Shown piece by piece: positions 9,511 to 19,262 of a DNA stretch of 64,000 nucleotides. Under the pieces are notes generated by a model, which saw only the letters and a program-made list of their open reading frames with translations, had not been told where the DNA came from and did not search any database. Position 1 is the first letter of the stretch. Each line of letters starts with the position of its first letter. Position numbers and translations under genes: made by a program. The stretch is from positions 111,882-175,881 of the forward strand of contig NZ_QXJG01000001.1 of NCBI RefSeq assembly GCF_003670295.1, given 5' to 3'. The stretch comes from Helicobacter burdigaliensis (GTDB lineage: Bacteria > Campylobacterota > Campylobacteria > Campylobacterales > Helicobacteraceae).

Positions 9511-10131
9511 TTAAATATATTCTTTAATAAGAGATAAATCTTTCTTATCTACAATAATATTGGCAGCCTTTTTTAATACATCTTTAGCACAAAATGCCAC
9601 GCGTTTATAGGCGTATTGAAACATAGAAATATCATTAGCTCCATCGCCCACTACGATAGTATCTTCATAGCTAACACCTAGTAAAGATTGAATTTTATTA
9701 AGCATTCTACCCTTAGAGTAAGAAAACATCATCTCTCCTCCAACCGAACCTGTTAGAAATCCATGATTGTGATGCAGAGTGTTACTAAAATGAATATCAT
9801 AGCCTAGTGCCTTTCTACCTGCACACACTCCCTCATCAAATCCACCACTAAAGACTACAACTTTATAATCTTTTTCTTTAAGCGCACTAATAAGCTCCTT
9901 TGCTCCTTGATTATAAGTGAGATTCTCACAAACCTCTAAAACAAGTTTTAAGGGCATACCCTCTAGTGTAGCTACACGCCTTTTTAAGCTATGATAAAAA
10001 TCCAAATCACCATTCATTGCTTCTTTTGTGATTTTTCTTACCTCTTCAAAACTTCCATGCGCTTTTGCTAAAAGATCAATGGTCTCTCCATCCATTAGAG
10101 TAGAATCAAAGTCAAATACAGCTAATTTCAA
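9511..10131 (-). CDS. serB: Phosphoserine phosphatase
   Basis: A 206-residue HAD-family hydrolase that dephosphorylates phosphoserine in serine synthesis. Motif I is VFDFDSTLMDGE with the nucleophilic aspartates at residues 7 and 9; motif II is the serine in VVFSGGF; motif III/IV lie in KGRMLNKIQ and VVGDGANDISMF. It lacks the N-terminal ACT domain of the E. coli enzyme, as is usual for the short form. The start is a TTG at 10131 with AGGATAATT upstream, chosen because motif I starts almost immediately after it. Confidence 0.92.
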   Translation of the reverse strand: MKLAVFDFDSTLMDGETIDLLAKAHGSFEEVRKITKEAMNGDLDFYHSLKRRVATLEGMPLKLVLEVCENLTYNQGAKELISALKEKDYKVVVFSGGFDEGVCAGRKALGYDIHFSNTLHHNHGFLTGSVGGEMMFSYSKGRMLNKIQSLLGVSYEDTIVVGDGANDISMFQYAYKRVAFCAKDVLKKAANIIVDKKDLSLIKEYI

Positions 10132-10221
10132 AATTATCCTTTTAGTTTTTCATACATTATATTATCTTAGATTTATTAAAGAAATTTAAAAAAAATATTA
10201 GATTTTTTATTTAAGATTTTC

Positions 10222-10246
10222 TAAAGCAAGAAAATTTCTTGCTTTA
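10222..10246 (-). terminator. Hairpin overlapping the ppsA stop codon
   Basis: A perfect 12-bp stem, TAAAGCAAGAAA / TTTCTTGCTTTA around one base, which gives an effective loop of three to five bases. It covers the ppsA stop codon at 10244-10246. On the minus strand it is followed by A/T-rich sequence without a long T-run. It separates ppsA from serB. Confidence 0.6.
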
Positions 10247-12667
10247 AGAGATGTTGAGTTTCTTTTCAAGTTTTACGATTCTATCCCAAGTTTCAATAAC
10301 AGAATCAGGATTTAAAGAAATAGAAGTAATGCCATTTTCTACCAAAAATTCAGCAATTTCTGGATAATCACTAGGCGCTTGTCCGCAGATTCCACAATAT
10401 TTATTTTGCTTTTTACAAGCTTCAATTGCAAGTTTAAACATTTTTAAAAGTGCAGGATTTCTCTCATCAAAGATATGGCTTACAAGCTCTCCATCTCTAT
10501 CTACTCCTAAAGTTAATTGTGTTAAGTCATTAGAACCAATGGAGAAGCCATCAAAGAGTTGTAAGAATTCATCAGCCATAATCACATTCACAGGCAATTC
10601 ACACATCACATACACTTCTAAGCCATTTTCGCCCTGCACTAGCCCATTTTTACGCATAATCTCTAATACGCGTCTTCCCTCCTCTGGAGTTCTAAGGAAT
10701 GGAATCATAATTTTCATATTAGAAAAGCCCATTTCATTTCTAGCCATAGCAAGAGCTTGACATTCCCACTCAAATGCTTGTAAATATTCTTTAGAATAGT
10801 ATCTACTAGCTCCACGATAGCCAATCATAGGATTCTCTTCATGAGGCTCATAGTCCTTTCCACCCACCATTCTACAATATTCATTAGATTTAAAATCGCT
10901 CGTTCTAACAATTACAGGCTTTGGATAGAATGCTGCTGCTATCATACCCACACCCTCTGCGATTTTTTTAATAAAAAAGTCTTTTGGATTTGCATAGCCT
11001 GACATGATCTCTCTTACGCCCTCTACTCCATCAAACTCTTTGTTGCCATTATGCAAACCAATAAGAGCTAAAGGATGTGCTTTAATGTAATTGTTAATAA
11101 TAAATTCCATTCTAGCAAGCCCTACCCCATTATTAGGTATCATAGAAAAAGAAAAGGCTTTTTCAGGATTTCCTATATTCATATAAATTTTAGTTTTGGG
11201 TTGTTCTAGTGAAGTTAAATCTACTTTTTCCACTTCATATTCATAGATTCCATTATATACAAATCCATCTTCTCCTTCTGCACAAGAGACGGTTACTTCC
11301 ATTCCAGTTTCTAGCTTTTCAGTAGCACCCACAGCACCCACAATAGCAGGAACTCCGATTTCTCTAGCTACAATTGCTGCATGGCAAGTTCTACCCCCAC
11401 GATTTGTAATAACTGCAGAAGCCTTTTTCATAGCAGGTTCCCAATCTGGATCTGTGTTATCGGTTACTAAAATCTCTCCTGCTTTTAATTCACCCATATT
11501 ATTAATATTATCAATCACTCTTATTTTACCTGTGCCTATTTTGCCCCCTACGGCTTTACCGCTTAAAATAACCTCTTTTTCGCCTTTATCTTTAAAGAAG
11601 TATTTTTCTAAAGTATTGTTTTGTTTTTTCATTTTTTGGCTTTGGACAGTTTCAGGACGCGCTTGAACAATAAAAATCTCTCCACTATTTCCATCTTTTG
11701 CCCACTCCATATCCATAGGGCGATATTCCCCTGCTTCTTTAGAATAATGTTTTTCAATAAGCATTGCATATCTTGCTAGAGTTAAAATCTCATCATCATT
11801 TAAAGAAAAACTCTTTAGCTCTTCTTCTGTTGTAGGAATGTTTTTTGTAGGATGTTTAGCACCCGGTGCTGCATACACCATTTTAATATTTTTATAGCCT
11901 AATTGTCTTTTTAAAATAGGACGCTTACCAAGCTCTAGTGCAGGTTTAAATACATAAAATTCATCAGGATTTACTGTTCCACCCACTACATTTTCACCAA
12001 GCCCCCAAGATGAAGTAATAAACACTGCATCTTTAAAGCCAGTTTCTGTATCAATGCTAAACATTACTCCAGAGCTCCCCTTATCAGAACGCACCATTTT
12101 TTGCACCCCTACAGAAAGTGCTACTTTAAAGTGATCAAAACCTCTTGAGGCACGATAGCTTACTGCCCTATCTGTAAAAAGAGAGGCAAGACAGGATTTA
12201 ATATAGTGGATTAACTCTGTTTGTCCTTGAACACTTAAATAAGTATCTTGTTGTCCTGCAAAAGATGCATCGGGCAAATCCTCAGCAGTTGCTGAACTTC
12301 TTACTGCCACATCGGCTTCTTCCATACCATATTCATCGCTTAATATTTTATAAGCTTCTAAAATTTCTTCTCTTAAATCTGCTGGAAGTGGTGTTCCAAA
12401 AATCATATCACGAATCTTTTTAGAACGCACATTTAAAACATCTATTTCAGTAACATCAACGCCATCAAGCAACTCTTTAATTTTTTCTCTAATGCCAGCA
12501 CTATCTAATAAATACCAATAAGCCTCACTTGTAATTGCAAAACCATTTGGGACTTTAATCCCCATAGGCACAAGCTCTTGAAACATCTCTCCAATACTTG
12601 CATTCTTTCCACCAACGATTGGCACATCCTTATTATTCAGTTCCTTGAAAAACCTGATGTATTTCAT
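10244..12667 (-). CDS. ppsA: Phosphoenolpyruvate synthase (pyruvate, water dikinase)
   Basis: An 807-residue gluconeogenic enzyme converting pyruvate and ATP to PEP. The N-terminal pyruvate/PEP-binding domain begins [16 protein letters not shown] and includes [20 protein letters not shown]. The swivelling phosphohistidine domain has [18 protein letters not shown] (about residue 420). The C-terminal barrel contains [15 protein letters not shown] and the catalytic cysteine region [11 protein letters not shown]. Size and motif order match PpsA rather than pyruvate phosphate dikinase. The ATG is preceded by GGAGATTTCAAA. It is monocistronic by appearance, divergent from purL. Confidence 0.95.
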   Translation of the reverse strand: MKYIRFFKELNNKDVPIVGGKNASIGEMFQELVPMGIKVPNGFAITSEAYWYLLDSAGIREKIKELLDGVDVTEIDVLNVRSKKIRDMIFGTPLPADLREEILEAYKILSDEYGMEEADVAVRSSATAEDLPDASFAGQQDTYLSVQGQTELIHYIKSCLASLFTDRAVSYRASRGFDHFKVALSVGVQKMVRSDKGSSGVMFSIDTETGFKDAVFITSSWGLGENVVGGTVNPDEFYVFKPALELGKRPILKRQLGYKNIKMVYAAPGAKHPTKNIPTTEEELKSFSLNDDEILTLARYAMLIEKHYSKEAGEYRPMDMEWAKDGNSGEIFIVQARPETVQSQKMKKQNNTLEKYFFKDKGEKEVILSGKAVGGKIGTGKIRVIDNINNMGELKAGEILVTDNTDPDWEPAMKKASAVITNRGGRTCHAAIVAREIGVPAIVGAVGATEKLETGMEVTVSCAEGEDGFVYNGIYEYEVEKVDLTSLEQPKTKIYMNIGNPEKAFSFSMIPNNGVGLARMEFIINNYIKAHPLALIGLHNGNKEFDGVEGVREIMSGYANPKDFFIKKIAEGVGMIAAAFYPKPVIVRTSDFKSNEYCRMVGGKDYEPHEENPMIGYRGASRYYSKEYLQAFEWECQALAMARNEMGFSNMKIMIPFLRTPEEGRRVLEIMRKNGLVQGENGLEVYVMCELPVNVIMADEFLQLFDGFSIGSNDLTQLTLGVDRDGELVSHIFDERNPALLKMFKLAIEACKKQNKYCGICGQAPSDYPEIAEFLVENGITSISLNPDSVIETWDRIVKLEKKLNIS

Positions 12668-12842
12668 TTTGAAATCTCCTATTATTCTTACGCTTTATTG
12701 AATTAAAGCGTTATTCTACTTAATTTAAGTTTATCTCATTCTTAGTTTATTTACTCTTTAAGAGGAGTTTGATAAACTTTCATCTTTAAAAAGTGTAAAT
12801 TTATACAAAATTACACATTCTAGACAACAATAAAGGTGATTT

Positions 12843-15053
12843 ATGGAGAATTTGGATCAGATTTTAAAGCAACATAAGCTAAGCGGTGAAGATTATGAAA
12901 AAATCTTAAAAATATTAGGAAGAGAACCTAATTTAGTAGAAATTGGCATTATTTCAGCTATGTGGAGCGAACATTGTAGTTATAAATCCAGCAAAGTTTA
13001 TCTTAATGGCTTCCCCACACGCGCTCCTTGGGTGATTCAAGGGCCAGGTGAAAATGCAGGTGTCATTGATATAGGGGGAGGTTATGGTGCTGTTTTTAAA
13101 ATGGAATCGCACAATCACCCAAGCTTTATTGAGCCCTATGCTGGAGCTGCTACTGGAGTGGGTGGCATTATGCGTGATGTTTTTACAATGGGGGCTAGAC
13201 CGGTAGCTTCTTTAAATTCTATCCGTTTTGGAGATATTACCAAAGAAGATGCAATAGGTGCTAAACACCGCTATCTTTTAAAAGGCGTAGTAAGCGGGAT
13301 TGGTGGCTATGGGAATTGTATGGGTGTGCCAACAATCGGAGGAGAAACAAGCTTTGAAGATTGTTATGAGGGAAATATTTTAGTTAATGCCTTTACTTTA
13401 GGAATTGTAAAAAATGATGAAATTTTTTATGGAAAAGCAGAAGGAATTGGAAATCCTGTAATTTATGTAGGTTCTAAAACTGGACGCGATGGACTTGGCG
13501 GGGCTGTTATGAGTTCTGATAGCTTTAATGAAGATTCTAAATCTTTGCGTCCAACCGTGCAAGTGGGTGATCCTTTTACAGAAAAATTACTTTTAGAAGC
13601 ATGTTTAGAACTTTTTAAAGAGGATTTAATCGTAGGGATTCAAGATATGGGAGCAGCAGGACTTACAAGCTCTAGTTTTGAGATGGCAGGACGCAGTGGA
13701 AGCGGTATGATTATGCACTTAGATAAAGTGCCTATGAGAGAAGAAGGAATGAATCCTTATGAACTAATGCTTAGCGAATCACAAGAGCGAATGCTAATTT
13801 GTGCTAAAAAAGGTTGCGAGGATAAGATTATACAAATCTTCCAAAAATGGGAGCTTGATTGTGCGATTATAGGAGAAGTTACAAATAGTGGTGTTATGGA
13901 GCTTTTCTGGCATAATGAGCTTTGTGCGAAGATTCCTGTTGCACCTTTGAGCGAAAACGCACCTATTTTAAAGCGTCCTGTGAGCGAAAATCCTACTTAT
14001 TTAGAGGAGTTAGAATCTCTTAATAAAGAAGCCTTAAATAATGTAAATCAAAAAGAAGCACTAAAAACTATTTTAGCACATCCAAGCGTAAGTGATAAGG
14101 CATGGATTTATGAGCAATTTGATAGCAGTGTTCAAGCTAATACAATCATACCTTGTGGTTTTGGTGGAGCAAGCGTAATTCGTGTAAAAGAGAATGGAAA
14201 AGGGCTTGGTATGAGTGTGGCATGTCCTATTAGACTTTGTTATCTTAATCCACAAGAGGGCGCTAAACAAGCAGTAGCAAAGGTAGGTAGAGATATTGCC
14301 CTAAGAGGTGGGAGAGCTTTAGCAATTACAGATTGTTTGAACTTCGGAAGCCCAGAAAATAAAGAAGTTATGTGGCAGTTTAAAGAATCTTGTGAAGGGA
14401 TTAAGCTTGCTTGTAAAGCGTTAAATACTCCAGTTGTAAGTGGAAATGTAAGCCTTTATAACCAAACAAATAATAAAGATATTTATCCTACACCCTCAAT
14501 CGCAGGAGTTGGGATTATAGATGATTTAAACAATGTCTTAAAAAGTGATTTTAACAAAGAAGGGCTAGAAGTCTATAAACTAGCTTCTAGACATTCTAAA
14601 GAAGAGTATGGAGCGAGTTTATTTGCAAAGCTTTTTGGTAATAGCTTTAAAGATGATATTGCTAAGATTAAATTAGAAGATGAGCTTTATTTATGGAGTG
14701 TACTTGCAAGTGCAAATGAAAGAAATTTATTAGAAGCTGTTAGCGATATTTATCAAGGTGGATTAATCACAGCACTTAGCAAAGCTTGTATTAGAGGAAA
14801 TATCGGCTTTAAACTTAGCAAGGATTTCAAAACAAAAGAGCTTTTTGGAGAAGCACCTACACAGATTTTAATCGCCATTAAAGCAGAAAATTTAAAAGGT
14901 ATCCAAGCACTTATTGCAGATTCCAATCTTTGCTTAGAAAAAGTTGCAACTTTAGGTGGAGATAAGCTTCAATTTGGGAATGATTTTATCTCTTTAGAAG
15001 AAGCAAAAAAGCTCTATTATGAAAGCTTTAAAAAAGAAATTGAAAAAAATTAA
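12843..15053 (+). CDS. purL: Phosphoribosylformylglycinamidine synthase, large subunit (PurL)
   Basis: A 736-residue FGAM synthase of the small PurL type that works with separate PurS and PurQ subunits, neither of which is in the window. Typical motifs: [17 protein letters not shown] near the N terminus, [47 protein letters not shown] and [19 protein letters not shown]. Two AIRS-like halves are seen. The ATG follows AAAGGTGATTT. The last 35 bases overlap the next reading frame. Confidence 0.95.
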   Translation: MENLDQILKQHKLSGEDYEKILKILGREPNLVEIGIISAMWSEHCSYKSSKVYLNGFPTRAPWVIQGPGENAGVIDIGGGYGAVFKMESHNHPSFIEPYAGAATGVGGIMRDVFTMGARPVASLNSIRFGDITKEDAIGAKHRYLLKGVVSGIGGYGNCMGVPTIGGETSFEDCYEGNILVNAFTLGIVKNDEIFYGKAEGIGNPVIYVGSKTGRDGLGGAVMSSDSFNEDSKSLRPTVQVGDPFTEKLLLEACLELFKEDLIVGIQDMGAAGLTSSSFEMAGRSGSGMIMHLDKVPMREEGMNPYELMLSESQERMLICAKKGCEDKIIQIFQKWELDCAIIGEVTNSGVMELFWHNELCAKIPVAPLSENAPILKRPVSENPTYLEELESLNKEALNNVNQKEALKTILAHPSVSDKAWIYEQFDSSVQANTIIPCGFGGASVIRVKENGKGLGMSVACPIRLCYLNPQEGAKQAVAKVGRDIALRGGRALAITDCLNFGSPENKEVMWQFKESCEGIKLACKALNTPVVSGNVSLYNQTNNKDIYPTPSIAGVGIIDDLNNVLKSDFNKEGLEVYKLASRHSKEEYGASLFAKLFGNSFKDDIAKIKLEDELYLWSVLASANERNLLEAVSDIYQGGLITALSKACIRGNIGFKLSKDFKTKELFGEAPTQILIAIKAENLKGIQALIADSNLCLEKVATLGGDKLQFGNDFISLEEAKKLYYESFKKEIEKN

Positions 15054-15453
15054 TTTGATTTTATGCTCTATGCTAGGGATTTTACCTGCATATTGCATGG
15101 ATTTTGATAGTTTTTATAGGCAAGTTGCCAAACAAGCACAAGAGAAAAACTATATTACTTTTAGGCATAGACCCCTTGTTACTAAAGAGAGCTACCACAC
15201 CCTTAGCATAGAAGAAAAAGAACAACTCCATCAAAAAGGCGGACTTGTTTTAGTATTTAGCAGAATTTCTTTGTTTTTGTTTTTAAACGAACAAAGTGGA
15301 GTGGCTTTAAGCACAGAAAATGGAAGTTATTTAAAATTTGATCAAAAATATTATGAAACCTTAAAAGATATAGATATAGGAGGAGAGATTAAAGCTATGT
15401 GTGCTCTTCCTCGCTTTAATAAATGTATCCTTTTGGGCTATGAAGCTTTTTAA
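15019..15453 (+). CDS. Small exported protein of unknown function
   Basis: A 144-residue protein I do not recognise. It begins with a lysine-rich stretch ([12 protein letters not shown]) and a hydrophobic core ending LPAYCMDF, which looks like a signal peptide cleaved near residue 25. The mature part is mixed, with one hydrophobic patch ([14 protein letters not shown]) and two late cysteines. Its start overlaps the end of purL by 35 bases and no clear ribosome binding site stands out, so translation may be coupled to purL. It ends four bases into the flavodoxin gene on the other strand. The call of a real gene rests on the signal peptide and lack of overlap in the remainder. Confidence 0.6.
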   Translation: MKALKKKLKKINLILCSMLGILPAYCMDFDSFYRQVAKQAQEKNYITFRHRPLVTKESYHTLSIEEKEQLHQKGGLVLVFSRISLFLFLNEQSGVALSTENGSYLKFDQKYYETLKDIDIGGEIKAMCALPRFNKCILLGYEAF

Positions 15454-15947
15454 GCAAATTGCCCTTTGATAGCCTCACACCATTTGCTAATGCGATCATC
15501 GCTTAACTCTTCTTGATTGTCTTGATCTAAAATAAGTCCTATAAATTTTCCATCTACCACACATAAACTTTCTTCAAAATCATAGCCCTCTATTGAAGTT
15601 TCTCCTATAACCTTGGCACTCTTAGATGCTTTTTTATAGATTTCATACAATCCATTACAAAATGTATCCCCATAAGTATCCTGATCCCCTACTCCTACAA
15701 ATGCTACTATTTTATTTTCAAAATCTTTTTCTTCCAAATCTTCTAAAAAATCTTCCCAATCGCTTTGCAAATCTCCACTCCCATAGCTTGGAGTTGCTAA
15801 GATTAGATTTGTAAAACTAGAAATTTGCTCTTTTTTGGCATTTGCTACATCTATAATTTCAATATTTTCAAAATGTTGTGCGATTTTTTGTGCAATATCT
15901 TTTGTAGTGCCTGCATCTGAACCATAAAATAAACCAATTTTTTCCAT
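15450..15947 (-). CDS. fldA: Flavodoxin
   Basis: A 165-residue FMN-binding electron carrier close to H. pylori FldA, which is the essential acceptor of pyruvate:flavodoxin oxidoreductase. The phosphate loop is YGSDAGTTKDIAQ (residues 8-20), followed by the FMN-flanking loops ATPSYGSGDLQSDWEDF and VGVGDQDTYGDTFCNGLYE. The C-terminal block [18 protein letters not shown] is also typical. The ATG is preceded by AAGGATAAAAAT. It converges with the purL transcript. Confidence 0.94.
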   Translation of the reverse strand: MEKIGLFYGSDAGTTKDIAQKIAQHFENIEIIDVANAKKEQISSFTNLILATPSYGSGDLQSDWEDFLEDLEEKDFENKIVAFVGVGDQDTYGDTFCNGLYEIYKKASKSAKVIGETSIEGYDFEESLCVVDGKFIGLILDQDNQEELSDDRISKWCEAIKGQFA

Positions 15948-16115
15948 ATTTTTATCCTTATTTTTTAAAAAATCTACTAAATTTTAGCGATGAAAATCTA
16001 TAACTTTTTTATTTAAAATAAAATAAATTATGATAATGTTTATTAACTTATTCAACAAATTTACACAAAAAGCTTTATGAATAAATTTTATTTTGCAGAT
16101 TATAACTATATTTTT

Positions 16116-16155
16116 AAAAGATAGAGAGTTTTAGCCTCCCCCCGCTCTATCTTTT
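16116..16155 (-). terminator. 3' hairpin of small-peptide module copy A
   Basis: On the minus strand AAAAGATAGAG pairs with CTCTATCTTTT (11 bp) around an 18-base loop that contains a run of six G. The loop G-run can pair with the upstream CCCGCTT at 16206-16212. The position matches the 18-bp hairpin at 61201-61255 of copy B. A short T4 follows the stem. Confidence 0.6.
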
Positions 16156-16258
16156 GAAGGAAAATAGATACTAAAAACATTTAGTACTAGCTTTAAGCTT
16201 AAGTTAAGCGGGTTTTCTTTAGAATGCTTTTAAAATTTTTTTATGTGCTTTGTTTTGG

Positions 16259-16327
16259 TTATGGTTGTTTTAAAACTATAACCAAGGCTATTAATAATAT
16301 AAAAAACATATTTATTTCTGCTATCAT
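16259..16327 (-). CDS. 22-residue hydrophobic peptide, candidate type I toxin, copy A
   Basis: The reading frame starts MIAEINMFF and ends VIVLKQP. It is an almost continuous membrane-spanning stretch with one lysine near the C terminus. GGAGG stands five bases before the ATG. The upstream minus strand carries an extended -10 (TGCTAAAAT) and a 26-base block identical to copies B and C. The peptide body has diverged from B and C although the regulatory frame is kept, which suggests old duplication under selection. Function is inferred by analogy with small membrane toxins; sequence homology to a named family is not recognised. Confidence 0.65.
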   Translation of the reverse strand: MIAEINMFFILLIALVIVLKQP

Positions 16328-16383
16328 CTTAAGCCTCCTTAAAGCCCTTAAAAGACAATAAAAACTTCGCTCAAGCTGTTAGG

Positions 16384-16392
16384 ATTTTAGCA
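16384..16392 (-). promoter_or_regulatory. Extended -10 promoter of module copy A
   Basis: On the minus strand TGCTAAAAT has the TGnTAnAAT pattern. It sits 21 bases after the conserved block at 16411-16436, matching the spacing of 22 in copies B and C. The predicted transcript begins near 16377. Confidence 0.55.
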
Positions 16393-16410
16393 TTTATAGC
16401 TTAATATCTC

Positions 16411-16436
16411 TTTAAAATATTAATTATGATTTATTT
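16411..16436 (-). repeat. 26-base block shared by the three modules (copy A)
   Basis: The block is identical, read on the minus strand, to 60933-60958 and 63704-63729, while the sequence around it differs. It overlaps the stop codon of the neighbouring glycosyltransferase gene (16431-16433). It lies just upstream of the -35 position, where a regulator or an UP-like element would act. Confidence 0.8.
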
Positions 16437-18136
16437 GTAAGCCTTTTTGATTTCTCTAACCACTGCAAAGAATTTTTTAAATCCTCCTTTATAAAAGCTC
16501 TTATAAGCCTCTATAAGTGCAAAACCTAACTTATAATAAGGATGATTATAAAGCTTTTTAGATATTTCATAATCTTTGTAAGTTTCAATATTTTTAGTTT
16601 TAGGTATTTTAAAATTCTCTAAAAAATGTCTTACAATCGTGCTAGAAATATTTATAGGCATTTTCATATATCCCACAACACTATAAGAATCCTCTACTAT
16701 AACCTTGCCTAACTTGTAATATAGGCTGTTTTTTATGAAATAACTTGCCCCTATTTTATCCATTGTTGGATTTGTTAAATCAAAATAAGCTTGATTGTTT
16801 ATAGCTAAGATTGTAAAAAGTTTATTAGATATTTTTTCATCGCCTAAAATTTGAGCCAGTTTGAAAGCCACATAAGAGATATTAGGATATTTTTTGCCAT
16901 AATTTCTAAAATAATCGTTAAAAAATTCATCATTAGAAAACTTTTTAGCACTTGTATAGGTTAAAAGTGCTTTAAAAAATTGCTCTTGTTGCTCTTTTGA
17001 GATGTTTTCTAAAAAATTTTCAGCTTCTTTTTTATTCTTTTCCACAATATAAGAAAATTCTATCATCGCATAAAGCAAATTTTCCCTATCAAACTGCCAA
17101 GCTTCTTTTATGTGAGATTGTAAAACCTTGCCTTTAAGCTTTAAATCTTTTGCTATTCTATATGCACTAAAGCTAGAAAATGCCTTTTGCAAAGGGTGAA
17201 TGCCCTCTAGTTTATTGCTTTTATCTATTAAAATCTCATATTGCTCTTTTTTAGAATAAAACTCATAGAGGCTAACCCCACGACACTCCCCTATTATCAC
17301 GCTCAAAAATGAAAATCCCGATTCTTTTGAATAATAGAGGGTTTGAGATAAGCTCATCAAATAATTTTCAAATAGTGCCCTATAAACCCCACCCCTTAGC
17401 TCTTTGGGTAAATTTTCTAAAAAATCGTGCGAGGTGTAGAGATTTTCACTTTGATTAAAGAGTGTTTTTGATTCTTGCTTTAAAACTTCAAGCATAGATA
17501 AATCATCGCTAAAAACAATAGCCTTAGCACCTTTTTGCAATTCATTTCTGATTGTATAAATTGCTATTTCACTTGCTAATGCTTTATAAAAAACTCCATT
17601 AGAAGTAAATGTGTTTCTATAATCTATATTAAAAATTGCATCTCCACTTCTTATATGAATTGCTACAAACTCTCCCTTTGTTTCTTTAATCTTTTTTGCT
17701 ATTTTAAAGCATTCTAAAATTAATTTCTTTAAAAATCTTCCTTGTGCTTTGCAAATATTCTTCTTGGTTAATATCTTTAAAAATCTTAGATAAATCTTTT
17801 TGAGTAGTTGCTAATTGCCCCCCCCCCCCCACTAAGTAGTTCTTTAGTAACTTTACCTAAAAAACTTTCAAAATTATTTTGGCAAGTTGGCATAAACTGC
17901 CCTTTTAGTGAAAATCTAGAAATAAATTCTTGACTAAAAATCCTCTCTTGGCTTTCCATAGAGATTCCAGCTAATCCATTTTTAGCTAATGTGCTATGAA
18001 ATTTTTTTGTTTTTTGGCTATGATCTTTCCATAAAAAGCCAAACTCCCCCCTTAATCTCTTAGCTAAATACATTGCATTTAAAATCGCCCTTAGCCTCTC
18101 TCCTAGTCCATCATCTCTTAGTGCTAAAAATTTCAT
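16431..18136 (-). pseudogene. Putative glycosyltransferase with HxRxGD motif, poly-G tract and frameshifts
   Basis: The gene starts at 18136 (MKFLALRDDGLGERLRAI) in a four-base overlap with the rluB-like gene. It runs into a tract of 13 G (minus strand, 17818-17830), after which the current frame stops at once. With 12 G the frame would continue as QLATTQKDLSKIFKDINQEE, but it stops again near 17706. The rest is open in a third frame to 16431 and contains FVAIHIRSGDAIFN, the nucleotide-sugar motif of fucosyltransferase-like enzymes, and later IVFSDDLSML. So the gene carries both a phase-variable tract and a second single-base shift near 17710, probably in a T4 run. At present it cannot make a full-length product. 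Confidence 0.7.
17818..17830 (-). repeat. Homopolymeric tract of 13 G in coding strand
   Basis: Thirteen consecutive C on the plus strand lie inside the glycosyltransferase reading frame after codons for ELLS. Long G tracts in surface-modifying genes are the standard phase-variation device in Helicobacter and Campylobacter. The present length leaves the gene out of frame. Confidence 0.9.
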
Positions 18137-18897
18137 TCTTTCTCCATAAACTCGTGCATAAACTCGTGCAATTTATTATATTCTTGGCGTGTTAGAAAAC
18201 GCACTTTTTGTGTAGGAAGATTATTAAGTTTGACAAATCCATAAGAAATCCGCTTTAAATCCAAAACTTCTAAATTAAAATGCGCAAAAAACCTCCTAAG
18301 TTCTCTATTTTTTCCCTCATTAATCACGACTTTGATTTTAGAGTATTTAGGTGTGTTTTTAATCACAGAGTAATCCAAAAATGGAGCAAATTCCATAGAA
18401 GTAATTTTGCTTTTTTTATGTGCTCCACTTCTAGCATTTTCTAAGCTTATCCCCTCTTCCATTGCATCAAAAACTTTATCTTTTATAAGTCCATTAAGCT
18501 TCACTAGATAGGTGCGCTCTAACCTACTTTCCATTAGCTTTGTAACCACCTTATTGCTATCACTTAAAAGCAATAACCCCTCACTTGCAAAATCTAATCT
18601 CCCCACAGGATTAAAATGCCTAAATCTCTTAGGCAAACTTTCATAAATTACTTTTCTACCCCTATCATCTTTTTTGCTAACTAGCTCGCCTTTTGGCTTA
18701 TTATAGACGATTACAGAGTATTCCTCTTTAGCTTTAAGGAGCTTTCCTTCTAAATACACCTTTGAAGTTTCTCTCACTTTATAAGAAAAATCTTTTATAA
18801 TTTCTTTATTAATGCTTACCTTGCCTTCTTTTATAAGTGTATCTGCCTCGCGTCTTGAATATTTTGAAAAATGTGCTATATATTGGTTTAATCTCAT
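18133..18897 (-). CDS. RluB/RsuA-family pseudouridine synthase
   Basis: A 254-residue rRNA pseudouridine synthase. An N-terminal S4 RNA-binding domain (MRLNQYIAHFSKYSRREADT, residues 1-60) precedes the catalytic domain. The catalytic motif is GRLDFASEGLLLLSDS with the aspartate at about residue 101, followed by LERTYLVKL and the late GKNRELRRFF. The site on 23S rRNA cannot be deduced. A homologue stands next to dnaE in H. pylori as I recall. It is two bases from the SUI1 gene upstream and overlaps the glycosyltransferase start downstream. Confidence 0.9.
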   Translation of the reverse strand: MRLNQYIAHFSKYSRREADTLIKEGKVSINKEIIKDFSYKVRETSKVYLEGKLLKAKEEYSVIVYNKPKGELVSKKDDRGRKVIYESLPKRFRHFNPVGRLDFASEGLLLLSDSNKVVTKLMESRLERTYLVKLNGLIKDKVFDAMEEGISLENARSGAHKKSKITSMEFAPFLDYSVIKNTPKYSKIKVVINEGKNRELRRFFAHFNLEVLDLKRISYGFVKLNNLPTQKVRFLTRQEYNKLHEFMHEFMEKE

Positions 18898-18899
18898 CT

Positions 18900-19262
18900 T
18901 TACTTCTTAAAAATAAATTTTTGTGCTTTTAATATCTCTTTTAGTTTGTCTTTATGTTTCCCTTGAATCTCTAACAAAAAGCCCTCTTTTTCTTCTCTTA
19001 TCTTCCCACCACTTGCCAAAGTAGTCTTGCACTGCTTTAAAAGCTTTTCTAGCTCTTTTTTATCCATATAGAAAATCCCACAAATTGTGAGATCTTTCCC
19101 ACCTCTTTTTTCTTCATTAATCCATAAAAAATATTCGCTTTTTTCTTTTGTTGGAGCCACTTTTTTACATTTACATTTGCTTTGTAATTCTCCACATTTT
19201 TTGCAAACTACATCAAAGCTATCGCCAAATTTTGCTCCAATTTGTAAATTTAATCGATCCAT
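18900..19262 (-). CDS. SUI1 (eIF1-like, YciH-type) domain protein
   Basis: A 120-residue protein with a C-terminal SUI1 fold (about residues 50-118, including GGKDLTICGI, CKTTLASGGKI and GKHKDKLKEIL), as in bacterial YciH. The N terminus carries a cysteine cluster, VCKKCGELQSKCKCKK (about residues 19-34), that could bind zinc. Bacterial relatives have been connected with initiation fidelity and stress translation, but a specific role here is inference. It overlaps the 3' end of dnaE by 13 bases. Confidence 0.82.
   Translation of the reverse strand: MDRLNLQIGAKFGDSFDVVCKKCGELQSKCKCKKVAPTKEKSEYFLWINEEKRGGKDLTICGIFYMDKKELEKLLKQCKTTLASGGKIREEKEGFLLEIQGKHKDKLKEILKAQKFIFKK

Larger units (their letters stand above)
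15948..16430. other. 483-base spacer holding small-peptide module copy A
   Basis: No long protein gene is present. The right two thirds (about 16116-16436, minus strand) carry copy A of the small hydrophobic-peptide module described in the entries below. The left part, 15948 to about 16110, is AT-rich and I see nothing definite in it beyond the likely fldA promoter region. Confidence 0.7.

Noticed and set aside
16138..16143. A second phase-variable tract (C6) near 16140
   Set aside because: It is only six bases and lies in the loop of the module A terminator, outside any reading frame.
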